Below, in pieces: positions 24,369-32,804 of a DNA stretch of 64,000 nt. Source of the DNA: Streptomyces sp. NBC_00443 (GTDB taxonomy: Bacteria; Actinomycetota; Actinomycetes; Streptomycetales; Streptomycetaceae). The notes under the pieces were generated by a model, which was not told the origin of the DNA, searched no databases, and worked only from the letters and a program-made list of their open reading frames with translations. A program made the translations under genes and the position numbers. The first letter of the stretch is position 1; each line of letters starts with the position of its first letter. The stretch covers positions 6,882,001-6,946,000 of the forward strand of contig NZ_CP107917.1 in NCBI RefSeq assembly GCF_036014175.1. Reading direction: 5' to 3'.

Positions 24369-24703
24369 CGTTCGGGGCCGCTGGCCGGCTCGTAGGCCAT
24401 CGGCGCGACGGCATCTCCGCAAGCGCGGGGGTTTCGGTCGTCCGGGCCGTCATGGTTCGGGCCGACGTGGGCCGGCGGCCCACGCCGCGTCCGGCCGGTG
24501 CCGCACTGAGGTCGAGACGCCACCGGAGGGCGCCGTCCCGGGGCTCGGGGCCGGGCCTCGCCCGCACCGGCGGCTGGGTCCGTCGGCACTGCGCCCGCCC
24601 CAGCCCACCACACCCCACCGCTGTGCGACGTCGCGCCCCGCTCCGGCTACCGTGCCACCGTCCGACGTCACCCGTCCGGCAACCCGACCACAGGGGGCAC
24701 CGT

Positions 24704-25366
24704 ATGTCCGACACCGTCACCGCAGGCACCGCCCGCGCCCAGCTCGCCGATGCCCGGCTCTACCTCTGCAGCGGCGCCCGCAAGCAGCAGGGCGACCTCG
24801 CGGAGTTCCTGGACGCCGTGCTGGCGGCGGGCGTCGACATCGTGCAGTTGCGGGACAAGGGCATGGAGGCGGCCGAGGAGCTGGAGCATCTGAAGGTCTT
24901 CGCCGACGCCTGCGCCCGGCACGGCAAGCTCCTCGCGGTCAACGACCGTGCCGACGTGGCCCACGCCGCCGGCGCCGACGTCCTGCACCTCGGCCAGGGC
25001 GACCTGCCCGTATCCGCGGCCCGCGCGATCCTCGGCGGCGACGTCCTCATCGGCCGCTCCACGCACTCCGAGTCCGAGGCGTCCGCGGCCGCCGTCCAGG
25101 AGGGCGTCGACTACTTCTGCACCGGCCCCTGCTGGCCGACCCCCACCAAGCCCGGCCGCCACGCCCCCGGTCTCGACCTGGTCCGCCACACGGCAGCCCT
25201 CGGCACCGACCGCCCCTGGTTCGCGATCGGCGGCATCGACCTCGCCAACCTCGACCAGGTACTGGAGGCGGGCGCCCGCCGTGCCGTCGTCGTACGGGCG
25301 ATCACGGAGGCGGACGACCCGGGCGCGGCGGCCACGGAGTTCGCCAAGCGGCTGCGGCAGGGGTAG
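24704..25366 (+). CDS. thiE: Thiamine phosphate synthase
   Basis: A 220-residue TIM-barrel enzyme that couples HMP pyrophosphate to thiazole phosphate. Marks are ARLYLCSG at the N-terminus, VDIVQLRDKGMEAAEELE (pyrophosphate-binding QLRDK), LLAVNDRADVAHAAGADVLHLGQGDLP, IGRSTHSESEASAAAVQEGVDYF and GPCWPTPTKPGR. The last two form the family's substrate loop. ATG 24704 follows GGGGG by 6 nt. It is separated from thiOSG and lacks its own riboswitch. metF follows in the same direction after 137 nt. Confidence 0.95.
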   Translation: MSDTVTAGTARAQLADARLYLCSGARKQQGDLAEFLDAVLAAGVDIVQLRDKGMEAAEELEHLKVFADACARHGKLLAVNDRADVAHAAGADVLHLGQGDLPVSAARAILGGDVLIGRSTHSESEASAAAVQEGVDYFCTGPCWPTPTKPGRHAPGLDLVRHTAALGTDRPWFAIGGIDLANLDQVLEAGARRAVVVRAITEADDPGAAATEFAKRLRQG

Positions 25367-25414
25367 CACCTGGTAGCCCCTACGCCCCGCTGGGCACCCC
25401 GGATCTCCTGACGT

Positions 25415-25433
25415 TTGTCCAAGGCGTGGACAA
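25415..25433. promoter_or_regulatory. Inverted repeat with DnaA-box-like halves upstream of metF
   Basis: TTGTCCA (25415-25421), AGGCG, TGGACAA (25427-25433), ending 70 nt before the metF ATG. Extended halves TTGTCCAAG and TTGTCCACG match the Streptomyces DnaA box TTGTCCACA at 7 and 8 of 9 positions. It may equally be an ordinary dimeric repressor site. Confidence 0.45.
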
Positions 25434-25503
25434 CAAACCGGCAAATCGGGCAAATGTCCGGCGTCTGGTTGGGGGACCGGGGCCCCCTGACTAACCTGCG
25501 AGT

Positions 25504-26427
25504 ATGGCCCTCGGCACCGCATCCATCAGATCGGACCACGCTCGTACCGTGCGCGAGATGCTCGCGACCGGAAAGACGACGTATTCCTTCGAGTTCTACG
25601 CGCCCAAGACCCCGAAGGGCGAGCGGAACCTGTGGAACGCGCTGCGCCGGGTCGAGGCCGTAGGACCCGACTTCGTCTCCGTGACCTACGGCGCGGGCGG
25701 TTCCACCCGCGCGGGCACGGTCAAGGCGACCGAGGCGATCGCCTCGGACACCACGCTCACCCCGATCGCCCACCTCACCGCCGTCGACCACTCGGTGGCC
25801 GACCTGCGCAACATCATCGGGCAGTACGCCGACGCCGGGATCCGCAATATGCTCGCGCTGCGCGGCGACCCGCCCGGCGACCCGCTGGGCGAGTGGGTGC
25901 CGCACCCTCGGGGCCTCGCCTACGCAGCCGAACTCGTCGAACTGATCAAGGAGTCCGGCGACTTCTGCGTGGGCGTCGCGGCCTTCCCCGCGATGCACCC
26001 GCGCTCCGCCGACTGGGAGGCGGACGTCCGTCACTTCGTCGACAAGTGCCGGGCCGGCGCGGACTACGCGATCACGCAGATGTTCTTCGAACCGGAGGAT
26101 TACCTGCGTTTGCGCGACCGAGTGGCTGCCGCGGGCTGCGACACCCCGATCATCCCGGAGATCATGCCGATCGCCAGCGCAAAGACGTTGGAGCGCATCC
26201 CCTCCCTCACCAACGCCGCCTTCCCGGCCGCCCTGAAAGAGCGGATCCTCACAGCCAAGGACGATCCCGCGGCTGTACGCTCCATTGGCATCGAGTTCGC
26301 GACGGAGTTCTGCGCGCGGCTGCTCGCCGAGGGAGTGCCCGGACTGCACTTCATCACGCTCAACAACTCCACAGCTACCTTGGAAATCTACGAAAGCCTG
26401 GGCCTGCACCACCCACCGCAGGCCTAG
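25504..26427 (+). CDS. metF: Methylenetetrahydrofolate reductase
   Basis: A 307-residue FAD-dependent enzyme reducing methylene-THF to methyl-THF for methionine synthesis. TIM-barrel motifs include YSFEFYAPKTPKGERNLW, DFVSVTYGAGGSTR, PIAHLTAVDHS, LALRGDPPGDP, FCVGVAAFPAMHP, ITQMFFEPEDYLRL and PEIMPI. The length matches bacterial MetF. No clear Shine-Dalgarno precedes the ATG (ACCTGCGAGT). An inverted repeat at 25415-25433 lies upstream. Confidence 0.96.
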   Translation: MALGTASIRSDHARTVREMLATGKTTYSFEFYAPKTPKGERNLWNALRRVEAVGPDFVSVTYGAGGSTRAGTVKATEAIASDTTLTPIAHLTAVDHSVADLRNIIGQYADAGIRNMLALRGDPPGDPLGEWVPHPRGLAYAAELVELIKESGDFCVGVAAFPAMHPRSADWEADVRHFVDKCRAGADYAITQMFFEPEDYLRLRDRVAAAGCDTPIIPEIMPIASAKTLERIPSLTNAAFPAALKERILTAKDDPAAVRSIGIEFATEFCARLLAEGVPGLHFITLNNSTATLEIYESLGLHHPPQA

Positions 26428-26484
26428 ACCGGCCGTCCTGATATACGTCACACTGCGTAGGCGGCCACTGGGAGAGGGGCGTAC

Positions 26485-27444
26485 ATGGGCTGGACGGTCC
26501 TCTACATCGCATTCGGCGTCGTCGCGCTGTGGCTGCTGGGCGAGGTGCTGCTGCAGTACAAGGCGCGGCTGCGCTGGCGGCTGCTCGCCTTCGTCGGGTT
26601 CCTCGGCGTCGTGGTCGGGGTGCTGATTCCTTCCGTCATCGTCATCGGTCTGGGCGCGGCAGCGTTCGCGGTCGGCCAGACCTACGTCACGCTGTCGTTC
26701 CGCCGCGGCTTCTCGGCGGGCTGGGCGGTCTCCGCGCCGGCCCTGGGCCCGCTGGCCGCCGCCAAGCGGCGCCGCGGTGAGCCCGACCGCCAGGAGCCGA
26801 CCCTCGAGGTCTCCGACCTGGAGGCGGCCGAGGGTGGCTACGCGGGCCACGACGCCAAGTACGGCCAGGACAGCGTCGGTTATGGCGACGACTACGACCG
26901 CGACGACGTGTTCACCCCGTCCCGCCCTGCTCAGCCCACCGCCGCCGAGACGACCTCCGTGTATGAGCCGCAGCCCCTGCCGGACGACACGGGCTCCTAC
27001 GGCATATACGGCGGCGACCCCGCCTACGCCGCCGCCGACCAGAACTACGCGGCCCCGGGTCAGCCCCAGGACCAGTACGCGACGGCCGACCAGGGCTATG
27101 CGTACGACGGCTACAGCGGCTACGACCAACAGCAGTACGGCTACGACACCACCGGCCAGCAGCAGTACGCCGCGTACTCCGACCCGTACATCGGCACCCA
27201 GACCTACGGCGGTGCCTCCTACGACGCCTATGGCCAGCAGCAGTACGGCCAGCAGGGCTACACCCAGGACCAGTACGCCACCGGCGCCTACGGTGAGACC
27301 CCGTCCGGCGGCGTCTGGGTCCCGCAGCAGCGCACCGACGAGGCGTACGGCGGCGAACTTCCGCCCGAGCAGCAGTACCCGTACCAGGGCGACGGCCAGC
27401 AGCACGGGCAGGGGCAGGGGTACGACGAGCAGTACCGTTTCTGA
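26485..27444 (+). CDS. Membrane protein with Tyr/Gln-rich low-complexity tail
   Basis: A 319-residue protein of unknown function. Three hydrophobic stretches lie near residues 3-20 (WTVLYIAFGVVALWLLGE), 32-45 (LLAFVGFLGVVVGV) and 47-65 (IPSVIVIGLGAAAFAVG), followed by a basic KRRRGEPDR. From ~115 to the end the protein is a low-complexity region rich in Tyr, Gln, Gly, Asp and Ala, with repeats such as YDQQQYGYD and QQQYGQQGY. The composition is like prion-like condensate-forming segments. No enzymatic motif. GGGAGAGGGG precedes the ATG 6 nt upstream. It lies between metF and a convergent flavoprotein gene. Confidence 0.8.
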   Translation: MGWTVLYIAFGVVALWLLGEVLLQYKARLRWRLLAFVGFLGVVVGVLIPSVIVIGLGAAAFAVGQTYVTLSFRRGFSAGWAVSAPALGPLAAAKRRRGEPDRQEPTLEVSDLEAAEGGYAGHDAKYGQDSVGYGDDYDRDDVFTPSRPAQPTAAETTSVYEPQPLPDDTGSYGIYGGDPAYAAADQNYAAPGQPQDQYATADQGYAYDGYSGYDQQQYGYDTTGQQQYAAYSDPYIGTQTYGGASYDAYGQQQYGQQGYTQDQYATGAYGETPSGGVWVPQQRTDEAYGGELPPEQQYPYQGDGQQHGQGQGYDEQYRF

Positions 27445-27474
27445 CGGCCCCGCGCGGCGCCGCTCACGTCCGGG

Positions 27475-28989
27475 TCACTGAGAGCCCCTGAACTCGGGCC
27501 CCTCCACGATCAGTCCCGCCACCAGCGCGCCCGACATGCCGGCGTGGGGGAGCCCACCGCCCGGATGGGACCAGCCCCCGACCGTGAACAGGCCGGATAC
27601 GGCCGTGCTGTTGGACGGGTGCAGCAGACGCCCCTGCGCCGCCGCCAGCGCGGGCGCCGGAACCGCTCCGCCCTCCGCGCCGGTCTCCTCCGCGATGTCG
27701 GCCGGCGTACGCACCTCGTGCCAGAGGAGCCGGTCACGAAGGTCCGGCACGGCACGCTCCGCGACCGTGATCAGGTCTTCGGCGTGCCGGTCGAGGTTCT
27801 CCGGTTCCGCCCCACCCCGGTCGGGTTGTGCCGGCACCGTCGCAGTGAGCGTGATCGCTTCATGTCCGGTGTCCGGAACGAGCGCCGGGTCGTCGGGCCG
27901 TAGGACGGTGACCGTGGCCCGGGCGGCCATGCCCCCGGCCGTCCCGAACAAGGCGTCCAACTCGGCCTCACGGTCCTCTGCATGCACCACAGTCCGGTGC
28001 GCCGCGTCTTCCGGCCGGGCCCCGCGCAGCGCCAGCAGCACCGTCAGACGGCTCGCCGCCCCGCGCTGGGGTGCGACCTCGCCCTCGCCGCGCGGCGCCG
28101 TACCCCGGACCAGGCGGTCCAGCACCCAGGGGGCGACCCCGGAGACCACGAAGTCGGCCTCCACCACCGAACCGTCGGCCAGTTCGAGCCCCGCCGCCCT
28201 GCCGTCCTTCTCCAGGACCCCGGAGACCTCCGCGCCGAAGCTGAACTCGACCTTCCGGGCCAGGCACCGCTCGTACACCGCCCGCGCCAACTCCCGTATG
28301 CCGCACCGCACATACCAAATCCCGAACGCGTGCTCCAGATAGGGCAGCACCGCCGCGCTTGCCGGGGTCTCGCGCGGATCCAGGCCGTACGCGAGCGCGT
28401 GGCTCTCCAGCAGTGCGACGAGCCGGGGGTCGCGCAGCTCCCAGGCGCCGACCTCGGCGAGGGTGCCGGCCCGGCGGGTGCGCAGGAACCGCTTGTGAGG
28501 GACGGCAGGGTAGGGCTCGCGCTCGGCCAGCGCCTGCCAGTTCGGCCACAGGGGCTCCTCCAGCAGGGGCCTGCGCGTGCGGTCCCAGGCCTCGCGGGCG
28601 CGGACCAGGAAGTCGCCCCACCGGCCGCCCGTGCCGGCGCCCAGCGCCGCGTCGAGGGCTGTCACGACGCCCGCGCGCGAGGCGTTCGGCAGCCGGGCCT
28701 CGGTGCCGTCCGCGAAGACGTGCCGCGCGGACGGGTCGACCTGGACCAGCTCGACGCACGCCTCCAGGGGCTCCTTGCCGGTCTTGATGAACAGATCGCG
28801 GTACACGGCGGGGAGAGGGAGCAGACCCGGGCCCGTGTCGAACCCGAAGCCGTCGCGCTCGAAGCGGCGCACCGCTCCGCCGTACGTCTCCGTACGCTCG
28901 TACACCGCCACCCGGTGGCCCGCGACGGCGAGCCGGGCAGCGGCCGCCATCGCGCCCATCCCGGCGCCGATCACCGCAATCCTTGCCAT
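27475..28989 (-). CDS. Phytoene desaturase-like FAD oxidoreductase
   Basis: A 504-residue flavin amine-oxidase/phytoene-dehydrogenase-like protein. The N-terminus is a dinucleotide-binding fold, MARIAVIGAGMGAMAAAARL, followed by AVYERTETYGGAVRRFERDG and FDTGPGLLPLP, the typical desaturase block. The C-terminal motif LFTVGGWSHPGGGLPHAGMS is the conserved FAD-binding end of CrtI-like enzymes. No carotenoid genes (crtB, crtE) adjoin it, so the substrate is unknown. It is followed convergently by the Tyr/Gln-rich membrane protein. Start at ATG 28989 gives the FAD motif at residue 4. Confidence 0.88.
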   Translation of the reverse strand: MARIAVIGAGMGAMAAAARLAVAGHRVAVYERTETYGGAVRRFERDGFGFDTGPGLLPLPAVYRDLFIKTGKEPLEACVELVQVDPSARHVFADGTEARLPNASRAGVVTALDAALGAGTGGRWGDFLVRAREAWDRTRRPLLEEPLWPNWQALAEREPYPAVPHKRFLRTRRAGTLAEVGAWELRDPRLVALLESHALAYGLDPRETPASAAVLPYLEHAFGIWYVRCGIRELARAVYERCLARKVEFSFGAEVSGVLEKDGRAAGLELADGSVVEADFVVSGVAPWVLDRLVRGTAPRGEGEVAPQRGAASRLTVLLALRGARPEDAAHRTVVHAEDREAELDALFGTAGGMAARATVTVLRPDDPALVPDTGHEAITLTATVPAQPDRGGAEPENLDRHAEDLITVAERAVPDLRDRLLWHEVRTPADIAEETGAEGGAVPAPALAAAQGRLLHPSNSTAVSGLFTVGGWSHPGGGLPHAGMSGALVAGLIVEGPEFRGSQ

Positions 28990-29057
28990 GCGTGGGACTT
29001 TATCGGCCGCCACTGACAACGGCTGCCTGACCTCGGGCGCAAGCGCAGGCGAGGGCC

Positions 29058-29672
29058 TCAGCCGGGCCGTTGACCCACCGCCTGGGCGAGCCGCTTCTCT
29101 TCCCGGCGCTCCGCCCTGCGGCGCAGGAAGCGACGGATCCGGGAGACCAGGAAGAGGAGCAGCAGCAGCCCGGCGAGCAGCAGGACGCCCGCGATGACCG
29201 CCGCGGCGACGGGGTAGAAGATCGCGAGGGTGATGAGGGCGCCGACGCCGAGGTCCTCGGCGATGCTCACCACGATGTTGCTGAACGGCTCCGGCGAGGT
29301 GTTGACCGCCATCCGCGTGCCCGCCTTGACCAGGTGGCTCACCAGCGCCGTGGAACCGCCGACCGCGCCCGCCGTCAGCTCGGGCAGCGACCCGCTCTGC
29401 CCGGCGAGCAGCGCGGCCACGACCGCGCCCGCGACCGGCCGGATCACAGTGTGCACCGAGTCCCACGCCGAGTCCACGTACGGGATCTTGTCGGCGACGG
29501 CCTCGCAGAGGAACAGCGCGGCGGCCGCGATCAGTACGTCGGGTCGTTGCAGCGCCTCGGGCACCTCGTCGCTCAGCCCTGTCGCGCCGAACACGCCGAG
29601 CAGCAGGACCACGGCGTAGGAGTTGATGCCGCTGGCCCAAGCGCTGGTGAAGATCAAGGGAAGTATGGACAC
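29058..29672 (-). CDS. DUF4126 membrane protein
   Basis: A 204-residue membrane protein of the DUF4126 family, function unknown. Hydrophobic stretches: ILPLIFTSAWASGINSYAVVLLLGVFG at the start, VLIAAAALFLCEAVAD, VIRPVAGAVVAALLAG, and a long C-terminal AAVIAGVLLLAGLLLLLFLV followed by a strongly basic tail (RIRRFLRRRAERREEKR). GTG 29672 (VSILPLIF) is chosen as the family start; no Shine-Dalgarno is visible and TACGAT sits about 7-12 nt upstream, so a leaderless message is possible. Confidence 0.8.
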   Translation of the reverse strand: MSILPLIFTSAWASGINSYAVVLLLGVFGATGLSDEVPEALQRPDVLIAAAALFLCEAVADKIPYVDSAWDSVHTVIRPVAGAVVAALLAGQSGSLPELTAGAVGGSTALVSHLVKAGTRMAVNTSPEPFSNIVVSIAEDLGVGALITLAIFYPVAAAVIAGVLLLAGLLLLLFLVSRIRRFLRRRAERREEKRLAQAVGQRPG

Positions 29673-30066
29673 GGACGCGATCGTAACCAGTCGGCAACGG
29701 CGGGGCTTGGGGATGAGTGCGCAGTTCTGAGTACGCGTACCTAGTCGGTGAGTTGAGTACGCGCGCGGATGGGCCCCGACCTGCTCGGACGAGAGAGTGG
29801 GGGCACGGAGAAGGGGATCGGCTCCGGCACCGGCGACACGGGGCGCCGGAATCGGAGCGGCCCCGGATCCGCTCCTTCCGCCGGCCCGGCGTCGGCGGGA
29901 GCGAGACGGGGGTCCCGGGGGAACGACCGAACGGGGGTCCAGGGGGGACACGGGGGAGTACGGGGGAAAACGGGGGAGCACGAGAAGGCGCCGGGTCGAC
30001 AGTGGCCCGCGGGGGACGCGGCCACCGTCGGACCGGCGCTTTCGTGTGTGTACGACTCCTGCCGCG
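29673..30066. other. Gap between DUF4126 and TetR genes, with G-run array
   Basis: 394 nt without a supported gene. It holds the seven G-runs at 29908-29976 and a GTGGCC/GGCCAC stem near 30003-30028, which would end the TetR message on the minus strand. Nothing else recognised. Confidence 0.6.
29908..29976 (+). repeat. Seven G5-G6 runs, G-quadruplex-prone
   Basis: Runs of five or six G at 29908, 29917, 29933, 29942, 29952, 29962 and 29972; the last four recur every 10 nt with loops such as ACAC, AGTAC and AAAAC. They are on the strand that is template for both flanking genes. Confidence 0.8.
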
Positions 30067-30696
30067 TCAGCGGCGCCCGCTCACCCGGCCCTGCAACAGC
30101 CGGGACAGCGCCGAGTGCACGTCGTCCAGGGAGCGCTCCGGCTGGAACGACTTCCAGTCCAGCGCGGCCACCAGGACCATGCCGACCAGGGCGGCGGCGG
30201 TCAGCTGGACGTCGATCTCCTCGCTGAACTCGCCGTTGTCCACGCCCTCGCGGAGCACACCCTCGACGACCGCGACGGCCTGCTGCCGGACCACCATCAG
30301 CGTGGACTGCCAGGCCCGGTTCGTCCGCCACAGCTCGGCTACGTAGAGCTGGGTGAAGGACGGGTAGCGGTCGATGAAGACGAGCCCCGCGCGGATCATC
30401 GCGTCCAGGGCGTCCACCTTGCTGCCGCCGTCCCGCGCGGTCTTCTCGGCCGCCTCCCGCAGGGAGGCGGTGAGGAGTTCGACTCCGTGGCGCAGCAGCT
30501 CCTCGAAGAGGACCGACTTGCTGGCGAAGTTGTAGTAGACCGTGCCCTTCGCCACCCCGGCCCGTTCGGCGATCTCGTCAACGGTGGTGGCGGAGAAGCC
30601 CTGTTCGGCGATGAGCGTGACGGCCGCCTCGTAGAGCTTCTGCCGGGTGGCCTCACGGCGTGTGCTGCCGCCCGACGCGGCGTTGCTGCTTTCCAT
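30067..30696 (-). CDS. TetR-family transcriptional regulator
   Basis: A 209-residue TetR-type repressor. The HTH (~15-62) reads RQKLYEAAVTLIAEQGFSAT, VDEIAERAGVAKGTVYYNF and ASKSVLFEELLRHG. The C-terminal helices would bind an unknown ligand. It lies 23 nt after the YhgE/Pip gene, in the same direction as that gene and the ABC ATPase, so probably one operon of exporter plus repressor. The 26-bp palindrome at 33561-33586 is the likely operator. Confidence 0.93.
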   Translation of the reverse strand: MESSNAASGGSTRREATRQKLYEAAVTLIAEQGFSATTVDEIAERAGVAKGTVYYNFASKSVLFEELLRHGVELLTASLREAAEKTARDGGSKVDALDAMIRAGLVFIDRYPSFTQLYVAELWRTNRAWQSTLMVVRQQAVAVVEGVLREGVDNGEFSEEIDVQLTAAALVGMVLVAALDWKSFQPERSLDDVHSALSRLLQGRVSGRR

Positions 30697-30719
30697 GGGC
30701 CTGATTGTCCCGCGCGCGT

Positions 30720-32804
30720 TCACAGGGTCAGCTCCGGGTGCAGCCGGTCGAGCGTCCACACCTGCCGGCGACGGGCCGACAGGGCGGTCAGCGCGAGGGC
30801 GGCCGCGGTGAAGGCGGTGAGCACCACGCACGCCTGCCACACCGGTTCCAGACCGCCGCCCGTGATGAGCCTCCTGAGCGCCTCCACGACGTAGCTCATC
30901 GGCAGGAAGGGGTGCAGCGCGTTGAAGAAGCCCGGGCTGGTCTGCACGGGATAGGTGCCGCCCGCGGACGTCAACTGCAGCATCAGGAAGGCCAGGACGA
31001 GAATCCGGCCGGCCGCCCCGAAGCGCGCGTTCAGCCACTGCACGATCGCCGCGAAGCACGCCGTCACCAGGAACAGGAAGCCCACCGTCCCGGCCGCCCG
31101 CACCATCTGCAGCCCGACCGCCCAGTGCAGCACCGACATCAGGGCCACCGTCTGCAGCACCCCGATCGCCACCACGGGCAGCCAGCCGGCCAGCGCGATC
31201 CGCCACGCCGAGGCGCCGGCGGCGAGCGCGCGCCGGTTCATCGGCGTGATCACCATGTACGCCACCATCGCGCCCACCCACAGGGACAGCGGGATGAAGT
31301 ACGGGGCGAATCCGGTGCCGTAGTTGGGCGCCTTGTGCATGTCCCGCGAGACGAGCTGGACCGGGTCGGACATGACCTCGGTGCGCTGTTCGCGGGCCTT
31401 CTTGTCGTAGTCGGGGATCTGCTCGGCACCGTCGTGCAGCCCGTCCGAGAGCTTCCCGGAGCCGTCGACGAGCTTGTAGATGCCGCCGTTGAGGTCGACC
31501 GCGCCGGACTTGAGCTCGCCCACGCCGGTGTCCAGGTCGACGGCGCCGGACTTGGCCGAGCCGAGGCCCGAGTGCAGCTTCTTGGCGCCCGCGGCGACCT
31601 TGCCTGCCCCCTGGTTCAGCTTGTTGATCCTGCTGACGGCGTCGTCGAGGTCCTCGGAGAGGCGGGGCGCGCGGTCGGCGAGCGCCTGGGACTGCTTCTG
31701 GAGGGTGGCGAGGTGCTTGTCGAGCTTCTTCAGGTCGCCGTCCTGGTCGGCGATCAGCGTGTTGAGGTCGTCGGCGATCCCCGCCACGTCCGCGGCCGAC
31801 TGCTTCGCCTTCTTCAGGTCGGAGCAGGCCGGGTCGGGCAGTACCGGGTCCTCACAGCGCGCCTTGTAGATGAGGTTCAGCGCGTCGGACGCCGTACGGG
31901 CGCCCTTGGCGGCGGCTGGAGCGCGCTCGACCAGGTCGTCGAGGTTGTTGCGGATCGCGCCCGAAGCGTCGGCGACCAACTGGGCGGTGTCCCCGATGGT
32001 CTTCTCGTTGTCCTTCAGGAACGGCCCGATCTTGCTGTCGACCCCGTTGACCCTGTCGGCCAGCGTCTGCGTCCCCTCCGCGACCCGCCTGGAGCCGTCC
32101 TCCAGATCGCCCGCCCCGGTGTTGAGCTTCTTCAGGCCCGTGGACAGCTTGCCGCTGCCCTTCTTGGCGTCCTTCAGCCCGTCGGCGAGGTCCTTGGAAC
32201 CCTTCTCCGCCTTCCCGATGCCGCCTTCGAGCTTGTCGGCGCCGTTCGCGGCCTTGACCGTCTTGCCGTGGATGTCGGAGAACGAGACGAAGATCTTGTC
32301 CAGGAACGACCGCGACGCCTTCGTGGACGCAGCCTCGCGCACCTCACTGAAGACCGTCCGCGAGATCTGCCCGACGATGTAGTTGTTCGCGTCGTTCGTA
32401 CGCACCTGAAGTGCGCCCGTCTCCGGGGAGTCGCCCGAGCTGGAGGCGATCCGCTCACTGAAGTCGGCCGGCATGGTCAGCGACAGGTAGTAGGTGCCGT
32501 TCTCGACACCCTTCCGGGCCTCGGCGGCACTCACCTCCCGCCAGTCGAAGACGTCGCTCTCGCGCAGCCCCTTGGTGATGTCGTCACCGGCGGCGAGCTT
32601 CTTGCCCTCGACGCTCGCCCCCTTGTCGTCGTTCACGAGCGCCACGGGGATGCGGTCCAGACGGCCGTACGGGTCCCAGAACGACCACAGGTACAGGGCG
32701 CCGTACAGCAGGGGCAGCACCAGCAGCGCGACCAGGGCGGCACGCGGCAGCTTCCCCCGGCCGAAGCGCCGGAGCTCAAGCGCGGCCAGCCTCGGCGAGC
32801 GCAT
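30720..32804 (-). CDS. YhgE/Pip-type membrane protein
   Basis: A 694-residue protein of the YhgE/Pip (phage infection protein, ABC-2-like) family. One membrane helix lies near residues 21-40 (ALVALLVLPLLYGALYLW), then a long extracytoplasmic part including heptad-like GxxKLxxG repeats (GSGKLSTGLKKLNTGAGDLE, SKDLADGLKDAKKG), and five or six C-terminal helices from ~500. The layout suits a cell-surface exporter or scaffold. AAAGGAGG is 8 nt before ATG 32804. The start overlaps the ABC ATPase gene by 29 nt and the TetR gene follows, supporting one operon. Cargo is unknown. Confidence 0.88.
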   Translation of the reverse strand: MRSPRLAALELRRFGRGKLPRAALVALLVLPLLYGALYLWSFWDPYGRLDRIPVALVNDDKGASVEGKKLAAGDDITKGLRESDVFDWREVSAAEARKGVENGTYYLSLTMPADFSERIASSSGDSPETGALQVRTNDANNYIVGQISRTVFSEVREAASTKASRSFLDKIFVSFSDIHGKTVKAANGADKLEGGIGKAEKGSKDLADGLKDAKKGSGKLSTGLKKLNTGAGDLEDGSRRVAEGTQTLADRVNGVDSKIGPFLKDNEKTIGDTAQLVADASGAIRNNLDDLVERAPAAAKGARTASDALNLIYKARCEDPVLPDPACSDLKKAKQSAADVAGIADDLNTLIADQDGDLKKLDKHLATLQKQSQALADRAPRLSEDLDDAVSRINKLNQGAGKVAAGAKKLHSGLGSAKSGAVDLDTGVGELKSGAVDLNGGIYKLVDGSGKLSDGLHDGAEQIPDYDKKAREQRTEVMSDPVQLVSRDMHKAPNYGTGFAPYFIPLSLWVGAMVAYMVITPMNRRALAAGASAWRIALAGWLPVVAIGVLQTVALMSVLHWAVGLQMVRAAGTVGFLFLVTACFAAIVQWLNARFGAAGRILVLAFLMLQLTSAGGTYPVQTSPGFFNALHPFLPMSYVVEALRRLITGGGLEPVWQACVVLTAFTAAALALTALSARRRQVWTLDRLHPELTL

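Larger units (their letters stand above)
24196..24703. other. 508-nt gap with hairpins and no supported gene
   Basis: No frame has credible protein features; open frames here are GC-driven Arg/Pro/Gly runs. It holds two hairpins (24251-24274 and 24342-24368), then ~330 nt of GC-rich sequence up to thiE. I looked for a TPP riboswitch before thiE and saw neither CTGAGA nor a CTGATC pyrophosphate-arm motif. Confidence 0.6.

Noticed and set aside
24196..24703. Possible second TPP riboswitch before thiE
   Set aside because: The CTGAGA and CTGATC-type conserved blocks are not seen on either strand.
24271..25494. A long plus-strand frame overlapping thiE
   Set aside because: Alternative frame of the pre-thiE gap and thiE; residues are Arg/Pro/Gly runs without domains.
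25111..27405. A 764-codon minus-strand open frame over thiE, metF and the Tyr/Gln protein
   Set aside because: Shadow of the repeats and GC bias; no recognisable protein features.
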